Below, piece by piece: positions 52,117 through 64,000 of a DNA stretch of 64,000 nucleotides (the first letter of the stretch is position 1; each line of letters begins with the position of its first letter). A program made the translations under genes and the position numbers. The notes under the pieces are model-generated. The model was not told the origin of the DNA, did no database searches, and saw only the letters and a list, made by a program, of their open reading frames with translations. This stretch comes from Stappia stellulata DSM 5886 (GTDB lineage Bacteria; Pseudomonadota; Alphaproteobacteria; Rhizobiales; Stappiaceae), in NCBI RefSeq assembly GCF_000423705.1, contig NZ_KE384083.1, positions 496,001 to 560,000 of the forward strand. Direction: 5' to 3'.

Positions 52117-52901
52117 ACCAACGGCTCCGCGCGCTGCGGCGTGGCATAGAGCTGGCCGGCGCCGTAGTAGGCGACCACCTTCTCCTCTTCCAGCAGCGTC
52201 ACCTGATCCGCACTCGCAAGGCCGGGAACATTCGCGAACTGCTCCGAAGTGATCGCATGGACATAGACCACCTTCACACCGCCGCGTGCATCCTTGTAGA
52301 CGCAGAAGGTCATGGGAAGGAGCACGGTCTTCTTGGCATCCTCTGCACCGATCTCGACCTCGAGATAGCGGATCATCTGTTCCGAGCGGTCGACCCAGAT
52401 GTCTGTGACCGTGCCGGCCATCGCCTTGTCGCAGCCGAACACCCGCATGCCGCGCGGATCCTTGTCCTGTGTGGCGACGGAATAGTCGGTGGCGACCCGC
52501 ATCGGAACGATTTTCGCCGTCCCCTCATGCGTCTGGTCGGGCCGGTCCGCGCGCTCCGCCCAGGATCCCGGCCCGACGCCGCCAAGCATCGGATCGCCCG
52601 TCGGCTGAAGCGGCGAGCCCGGAGACCGGGCCGTGCGCTCCGCGGCGATCGGACGCGTGTCGCGGCTCTTGTCGGGGAAGGAAACGGTGCCGTTGCCGTG
52701 CGGAAGCACGAAGGTCTTGGGTTCGGCCAGGAAAAGCCAGGGATCCTTGCTGTAGGCGCCCGTGACATCGTTTTCCAGCGGATAGCCCTCGCGCCGGTCT
52801 TCCTTGCGGATGTACCAGATCAGGCTCGCGAAAAAGACCCAGAACGCATAGAGCGTGACTTGTGCGACATCGATGCTACCAACAATTGATCCGGTTTCCA
52901 T
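52113..52901 (-). CDS. puhA: Photosynthetic reaction centre H subunit
   Basis: 262 aa. One N-terminal transmembrane helix (residues about 12-32, DVAQVTLYAFWVFFASLIWY) followed by RKEDRREGYPLENDVTG at the membrane surface. The cytoplasmic PRC-barrel domain follows (ATDYSVATQDKDPRGMRVFG, GTVTDIWVDRSEQMIRYLEV) and shapes the proton path to QB. The gene stands 27 bp after lhaA, probably with additional internal promoter activity in the upstream gene as known in relatives. All features are intact. Confidence 0.97.
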   Translation of the reverse strand: METGSIVGSIDVAQVTLYAFWVFFASLIWYIRKEDRREGYPLENDVTGAYSKDPWLFLAEPKTFVLPHGNGTVSFPDKSRDTRPIAAERTARSPGSPLQPTGDPMLGGVGPGSWAERADRPDQTHEGTAKIVPMRVATDYSVATQDKDPRGMRVFGCDKAMAGTVTDIWVDRSEQMIRYLEVEIGAEDAKKTVLLPMTFCVYKDARGGVKVVYVHAITSEQFANVPGLASADQVTLLEEEKVVAYYGAGQLYATPQRAEPLV

Positions 52902-52928
52902 GACGGACCTCCCTTTGTCATTCCCGGC

Positions 52929-54371
52929 TCATCCCGGAAGATCGGCCAACCCGAACTGCCTGAGCCCATCGCGCCCGCCCGCGAACCGCTTGCCCGCAAG
53001 CGGCCCGAGAACGGCCAAACTCATGAAAAGAAGTATGATTTCGAGATTGTAGACAACGTTGTAACCAGTGGACGCTGTGGTCAGCGCCGCCCCGAGGCTG
53101 CCGTCCAGCGCCAGCATGTTGACCACGTCGCGGGTGATGCCGCCGACCGCGAGACCAATGCCGATGGCGGTTGCCTGAACCGCGCTGAACGCGCCGATGG
53201 CAAATCCGGCGTCGGTCTGGTCCGCCAGGTCCATCGCCGCCAGCATGGTGCCAACGGCGAACAGTCCGCCGCCAAAGCCGATGGCCAGCGTTCCCAGGCG
53301 AAACAGGACGGCCGACCCCACGGGACCGGAGAAGATGACCGCCGCGAAGGCGAAAATGCCGATCAGCGCGCCGTAGGCCGCCATGCGGTGCATGTTCATG
53401 CCCCGGTGCAAAAGCCGCGCAGCAAGGGCGAACCCGGCGAGCGTTCCGCCCGCCCAGACGGCGGTGAGAAGCGTGGTCTGGCTGACGCTGAGACCCAGAA
53501 TTTCACCGCCATAGGGTTCCAGCAGAACATCCTGCATGCTGAAGGCCGCCGATCCGAGACCGACCCCGATCAGGAAACGCGCCATATGCGGGTTTTGCCG
53601 ATAGGCCGCGAGCGCCTCCTTGAAGCCCTGCACCTCCCGCCCCGCCTGCGTGGCCTGCGGACGGCGCGGTTCCTGCTTCCATAGGGCAACCACATTGATC
53701 AGCACGGTCACGACGGCGGCACCTTGCACCACCTGGATCAGGCGCATCGCGGAGAAATCCGAGAGCAGCAGCCCGAAGGCGATCGACGCCAGGATCATGC
53801 CGACGAGCAGCATAACGTAAACGAGGGCGACGACGCGCGGGCGGGTCTTTTCTGCGGCAAGATCGGTCGCAAGCGCCAGGCCCGCCGTTTGCGCCATATG
53901 CATGCCGATGCCGGTCAAAAGGAAGGCGAAGGCGGCGGCCACCGGCCCGGCCCATTCAGGTCCGAGCGTTTGCGACTGCAGCAGGAGAAGCGCGAAGGGC
54001 ATGAAGGCGAGGCCGCCGAACTGCATCAGCGTCCCCAGCCAGATGAAGGGCACACGCCGCCAGCCAAGCGCGGAGACATAGGTGTCGGACCGGTGGCCCA
54101 TGAGCACGCGGAAGGGAGCTGCGAGCACCGGAATGGCGACCATCACCGCGACAAGACTGGTGGGAACCCCAAGTTCCAGGATCATCACCCGGTTCAGCGT
54201 GCCGGTCAGCAGGACCGCGGCCATGCCGACGGAGACCTGAAACAGCGACAGGCGCAACAGCCGCGCAAGCGGCAGGTCGGGAGACGCGGCATCGGCGAAC
54301 GGCAGATACCGTGTGCCGAGCCGTTGCCAAAGCCCGATCATGCGCTGCATTGCCCGGCTGCCGACGGTCAT
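52929..54371 (-). CDS. lhaA: LhaA/PucC-type LH1 assembly protein (BCD-family MFS)
   Basis: 480 aa major-facilitator-type protein with about 12 helices, of the bacteriochlorophyll delivery family. Visible are LPLARLLRLSLFQVSVGMAA, LTGTLNRVMILELGVPTSLV, RVLMGHRSDTYVSALGWRRV and PFIWLGTLMQFGGLAFMPFA, all characteristic. The position between bchM and puhA identifies it as LhaA, the LH1 assembly factor, rather than PucC of the LH2 operon; no pucBA is in the window. The ATG at 54371 overlaps the bchM stop, supporting this start over ATG 54350. Confidence 0.93.
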   Translation of the reverse strand: MTVGSRAMQRMIGLWQRLGTRYLPFADAASPDLPLARLLRLSLFQVSVGMAAVLLTGTLNRVMILELGVPTSLVAVMVAIPVLAAPFRVLMGHRSDTYVSALGWRRVPFIWLGTLMQFGGLAFMPFALLLLQSQTLGPEWAGPVAAAFAFLLTGIGMHMAQTAGLALATDLAAEKTRPRVVALVYVMLLVGMILASIAFGLLLSDFSAMRLIQVVQGAAVVTVLINVVALWKQEPRRPQATQAGREVQGFKEALAAYRQNPHMARFLIGVGLGSAAFSMQDVLLEPYGGEILGLSVSQTTLLTAVWAGGTLAGFALAARLLHRGMNMHRMAAYGALIGIFAFAAVIFSGPVGSAVLFRLGTLAIGFGGGLFAVGTMLAAMDLADQTDAGFAIGAFSAVQATAIGIGLAVGGITRDVVNMLALDGSLGAALTTASTGYNVVYNLEIILLFMSLAVLGPLAGKRFAGGRDGLRQFGLADLPG

Positions 54372-55081
54372 GACCGCGTCACCTCCATCGACTGGGAAAT
54401 GTAGAAACCGCTGGAGACGCGGGTGCTGTGTCCGGTTTTCCAGCCGTCAAGCCTTTGATCGCGCTCGAGCCGGTGCGCCATGCGCTCGAGCGACGCCGGC
54501 TCGATCGACGGCGCGCGATCGCCGCGCGGAAACAGCCGCCCGATGGTGTGCATCGCGGCAAGCAAGGGCGTGCGCGGCGCCAACGTGAAGAGGATCCTGT
54601 TTTCGGTATGCCCGGCGAGGCGCGCCACCGCTGTCACGACATCCTCGGCGCGGTAGTGGATGAGCGAATCCATCGCCACCACCGCATCGAAACGCCCATG
54701 CGCATCGCTGAGCATGTCACCTGCCGCGAAGTGGATATGCGCCGCGAGACCGGCAGCCTCCGCCTGGCCTTCGGCAAAGCGCACCATCTCGGGCGACAGG
54801 TCGATGCCAACGACATCGGCCCCGCGCCGCGCGAGCTCCAGAGACAGGTGCCCGGCCCCGCACCCGGCATCGAGAATGCGCCAGCCGGCGAGATCGTCGG
54901 GCAGCCCGGCCAGCAGCGTCGCCCGCATCCGGTCGCGGCCGGCCCGAACGGTGGCCCGGATCCGTCCCAGCGGCTCGTCGCTGGCGAACTTCTTCCAGGC
55001 GTCCACCGCCGTGCGGTCGAAATAGACCTGCAACTCGCCTCTGCGGCGGACGTAGCTTGCATCGGGCATCGCCTGTGTCAT
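54368..55081 (-). CDS. bchM: Mg-protoporphyrin IX O-methyltransferase
   Basis: 237 aa SAM-dependent methyltransferase esterifying the ring-C propionate before cyclisation by AcsF. SAM-binding motif GWRILDAGCGAGHLSLELAR near residue 68, then GADVVGIDLSPEMVRFAEGQ and the substrate-side motif DAVVAMDSLIHYRAEDVVTA. N-terminus YVRRRGELQVYFDRTAVDAW is family-typical. 12 bp after bchL, overlapping lhaA by 4 bp. Confidence 0.96.
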   Translation of the reverse strand: MTQAMPDASYVRRRGELQVYFDRTAVDAWKKFASDEPLGRIRATVRAGRDRMRATLLAGLPDDLAGWRILDAGCGAGHLSLELARRGADVVGIDLSPEMVRFAEGQAEAAGLAAHIHFAAGDMLSDAHGRFDAVVAMDSLIHYRAEDVVTAVARLAGHTENRILFTLAPRTPLLAAMHTIGRLFPRGDRAPSIEPASLERMAHRLERDQRLDGWKTGHSTRVSSGFYISQSMEVTRS

Positions 55082-55093
55082 CCCGCTCTATCC

Positions 55094-59755
<4,662 letters not shown>

Positions 59756-59781
<26 letters not shown>

Positions 59782-61348
59782 CGTACAACGTCTCTACTGT
59801 TATGGGCGCCACACCGCGCTCGGCGGCAAAACGCTCGGTGTTGCGCCTTGCCTTTCCGCGCACGAAGAACGGGATCTTGCGAAGCTCCTTTTCCGCGTCA
59901 TGTGTCCAGCCGGCCGGCAATGCTTCCGCAGCCGGGGCGTGAATGTCGCCATCCGGCGCCGCGCCGGCGTTCGGGGATGTGTCACCGTCTTCCGACGCAT
60001 GCCGGTCCGCCTTGCCGCCAAGTGCGGCGAGATGCGACGCCTCGGCCGTGTCGTTGAATTCGAAGTCCTCGCGGAACATCCCGAGAAGATGCTCCTCCAG
60101 TCCCATCATCAGCGGATGCACCCAGCTGTCGAAGAGGACGTTGGCGCCCTCGAAGCCCATCTGCGGCGAGTAGCGCGCCGGGAAGTCCTGGACGTGAACG
60201 GGCGAGGATATCACCGCGCAGGGCAGCCGCAGCCGCTTGGCGACATGACGCTCCATCTGCGTGCCGAGCACCAGTTCGGGCTGCGCCGCGACAATGGCGT
60301 CCTCCACCTCCAGATGGTCGTCGGTGATCAGCGCCTCGACGCCGTGGTCGGCGGCCGCAGCGCGCACGTCGCGGGCAAACTCGCGGGCATAGGTGCCAAG
60401 TCCGCAGACCTTGAAGCCGAGCTCGTCGCGACACACGCGCGCTGCCGCGACCGCATGCGTGGCGTCGCCGAAGATGAACACGCGCTTGCCGGTGAGATAG
60501 TTGGAATCGATGGAGCGCGCGTACCAGGACAGGCGTTCACCCAGTTCCTCAAGCGCCGGCTCGGGATCGACACCCGCAAGGGTTGCGATTTCGCGAACGA
60601 AATCGCGTGTGGCCGTCGCGCCGATCGGGATGGTGGTGCTGCGCGGCTGCTTGAAAGTGCGCTCCAGCCAGCGTGCGGCCGTGTCGGCGATCTCGGGATA
60701 GAGCACGACGTTGAAATCCGCTTCGGGAAGGCGCGCGATGTCGGCGGGCGTCGCCCCAAGCGGCGCGATCACATTCACCGGCACGCCCAGCGCGTCGAGA
60801 ATGCCCTTCACCTCGCGAATGTCGTCGCGATTGCGGAAGCCGAGCGCGGTGGAGCCGAGGATGTTGCAGGTCTTGCGGGTCCGTTCCGAGCGGTCGGGCT
60901 GGCCGACGCCGCCGCAAAATCCGCGTACCAGCCGGTAGAAGGTCTCCGCCGCACCCCAGTTTTCCTTTTTCTGGTAGGACGGCAGTTCCAGCGGGATCAC
61001 CGGGATCGACAGCCCGAGCGCCTTGGCGAGCCCCGCCGGATCGTCCTGGATCAGTTCCGCCGTGCAGGAGGCACCGACCAGAATCGCCTGGGGCTGGAAC
61101 CGCTCGACCGCATGCTGGCAGGCTGTCCTGAAAACCTCGGCCGTGTCCTTTCCCAGATCGCGTGCCTGGAAGGTCGTGTAGGTCACCGGCGGACGCGACT
61201 TGCGCCGCTCGATCATCGTGAACAGAAGATCGGCGTATGTGTCCCCCTGGGGGGCGTGCAGAACGTAGTGCAGCCCGCTCATCGAGGCGGCGATGCGCAT
61301 CGCCCCCACATGCGGCGGTCCTTCATATGTCCACACGGCCAGCTGCAT
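59756..61348 (-). CDS. bchB: Light-independent protochlorophyllide reductase subunit B
   Basis: 530 aa nitrogenase-like subunit, partner of Bch[21 protein letters not shown] is the canonical start. It has [20 protein letters not shown]-like sequence ([20 protein letters not shown]), [20 protein letters not shown], and a C-terminal helper domain after a variable Ala/Asp-rich linker (residues about 425-475), ending [20 protein letters not shown]. Three bp after bchN. Confidence 0.97.
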
Positions 61349-61351
61349 CGT

Positions 61352-63228
<1,877 letters not shown>

Positions 63229-63281
63229 TTCCCGCCTCCCTCAGGACCTGTACGGAAACTGTAAACCCGACTTCGAGCGAG

Positions 63282-63299
63282 TGTCAACTTTTGTTGACG
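63282..63299. promoter_or_regulatory. Near-consensus PpsR/CrtJ box (bchF/aerR)
   Basis: TGT-N12-ACG (TGTCAACTTTTGTTGACG), one base from consensus, with a perfect TCAAC/GTTGA inner palindrome, 54 bp upstream of bchF. Confidence 0.6.
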
Positions 63300-63315
63300 T
63301 TATGTTTCGTTTACA
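63298..63315. promoter_or_regulatory. Degenerate PpsR/CrtJ box (bchF/aerR), overlapping
   Basis: CGT-N12-ACA, one mismatch, overlapping the previous box by two bases. Weaker candidate; this promoter lacks the clean spaced pair seen elsewhere in the cluster. Confidence 0.35.
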
Positions 63316-63515
63316 CAAAAAATAAAGTGTGACATTGTATCGCCAGTGGAAAAAATCCACGCCAAATACCGCCAGTCCGGGCGATGGATCAGCGGACGGC
63401 GGAATGCCAAAGGACCAGGTTCCCAACAGTGCTGCGCCATTTTGCGACCCCCTCGCGCCGCGAATTCGGACCGCATCAGGCACTTGCAGGGCCAAGAAAC
63501 GGACCGGTCTGGACC

Positions 63516-64000
63516 ATGCATGGAGCGGCAATAGACAGGATCGCGGCGCTCGATGAGCGCACGAGAGAGGCCACCGTCAGAATCGGCATGCAGCCGGTCA
63601 CGACCACCACGCGTGACCTCCATGGCCTGGCGCAGCGGGTCCTCGGCGCGGTTGCGATCCGCCACACGTCGCAGCCCGCCGCCGATCCCGCCTGCGACCT
63701 GGCGGAGCGGGTCAAGGCCTGCGTCTGTGACAGCCAGTCCTCCGCAGCGGCCGAGACGGCGTTCAAGCTGGTCGCGGCAAGCCCTCTCGAGACACACGAA
63801 CGCCTTGGCATCCTCGAGAGTGTCGCGCGCGCGATCGGGGACGACTGGAGCGAGGATGGCGCATCCTTTCTGGATGTGACCATTGCCATGGGCCGCTTGC
63901 AGTGCGTGATGCGCCGAATCTGTCAGCTGGAACGCGTCGGCCCGCCGGATTCCCCCATTGGCCGGTGCCTACTTCTGGTTCCGACCGCGGAACATCACAC
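63516..64000 (+). CDS. aerR: AerR/PpaA-like B12-binding photosynthesis regulator (paralogue 2), 3'-truncated by window edge
   Basis: The frame from ATG 63516 stays open to the window end (161 codons). It reads MHGAAIDRIAALDERTREAT... and then WSEDGASFLDVTIAMGRLQC, the helical block before the B12 domain. It ends VPTAEHH at the point where AerR/PpaA carry the cobalamin-ligating His motif (H-T-x-G-L, compare GDNHALGL in the first paralogue). No clear RBS precedes this ATG; a GTG at 63429 is in frame, so a longer form is possible, as known for the two AerR forms of R. capsulatus. Divergent from bchF. The position next to bchF is the usual aerR/ppaA locus; ppsR probably lies just beyond the edge. 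Confidence 0.8.
   Translation, partial: MHGAAIDRIAALDERTREATVRIGMQPVTTTTRDLHGLAQRVLGAVAIRHTSQPAADPACDLAERVKACVCDSQSSAAAETAFKLVAASPLETHERLGILESVARAIGDDWSEDGASFLDVTIAMGRLQCVMRRICQLERVGPPDSPIGRCLLLVPTAEHH

Overview
The window carries most of an aerobic-type photosynthesis gene cluster (PGC) from a GC-rich purple alphaproteobacterium. The evidence is a complete puf operon for the type-2 reaction centre and LH1, the puh genes, the bacteriochlorophyll a genes bchIDO, bchCXYZ and bchFNBHLM, and carotenoid genes crtIBCDEF of the spheroidene/spirilloxanthin type. The O2-dependent cyclase acsF and the C4-pathway gene hemA point to an oxygen-tolerant alphaproteobacterium. A four-haem PufC is present, PufX is absent, and no crtA lies in the window. 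This fits a Rhizobiales/Rhodobiaceae/Stappiaceae-like lineage better than classical Rhodobacter, but I cannot name the organism from sequence alone.

Left flank (1-20.3 kb). This part holds: the 3' part of an animal-type haem peroxidase gene; a BTAD/TPR regulator; about 1.1 kb without a confident gene but with two strong terminators; a LysR gene; an NAD-dependent formate dehydrogenase operon with a GNAT acetyltransferase gene wedged between its two subunit genes; a globin-coupled chemoreceptor; tRNA-Gln; a DASS dicarboxylate transporter; a divergent leuC/leuD pair with an alpha/beta hydrolase under a divergent LysR; tRNA-Pro; and an Lrp/AsnC regulator.

PGC left half (20.6-44.3 kb). An AerR/PpaA-type B12-binding regulator and dxs are on the minus strand. 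Then come bchI-bchD-bchO-crtI-crtB-(50-aa ORF) on plus, crtD-crtC on minus, crtE-crtF on plus, and bchC-bchX-bchY-bchZ-pufQ-pufB-pufA-pufL-pufM-pufC on plus, closed by a perfect-stem terminator.

PGC right half (44.3-64 kb). An EamA exporter / MocR regulator pair interrupts the cluster. After it, all on minus and read leftwards from 63.2 kb, is a 15-gene superoperon: bchF-bchN-bchB-bchH-bchL-bchM-lhaA-puhA-puhB-puhC-(small ORF)-acsF-puhE-hemA-idi. Most junctions overlap or are a few bases apart. A second AerR/PpaA gene begins divergently from bchF and runs off the right edge.

How it works together. Dxs and Idi supply C5 isoprenoids for carotenoids and the bacteriochlorophyll tail, and HemA supplies ALA. 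BchI/D/H, BchM, AcsF, BchNBL, BchF, BchXYZ and BchC build bacteriochlorophyllide a. CrtE/B/I/C/D/F build acyclic methoxylated carotenoids. PuhB, PuhC, PuhE and LhaA assemble the PufLM/PuhA reaction centre and the PufBA ring, and PufC re-reduces the special pair. TGT-N12-ACA palindromes of the PpsR/CrtJ type, mostly in spaced pairs, sit at the dxs/bchI, crtD/crtE and bchC promoter regions, with a degenerate version at bchF/aerR. This suggests one redox/light repressor controls the set, with the two AerR-like B12 proteins as probable antirepressors.
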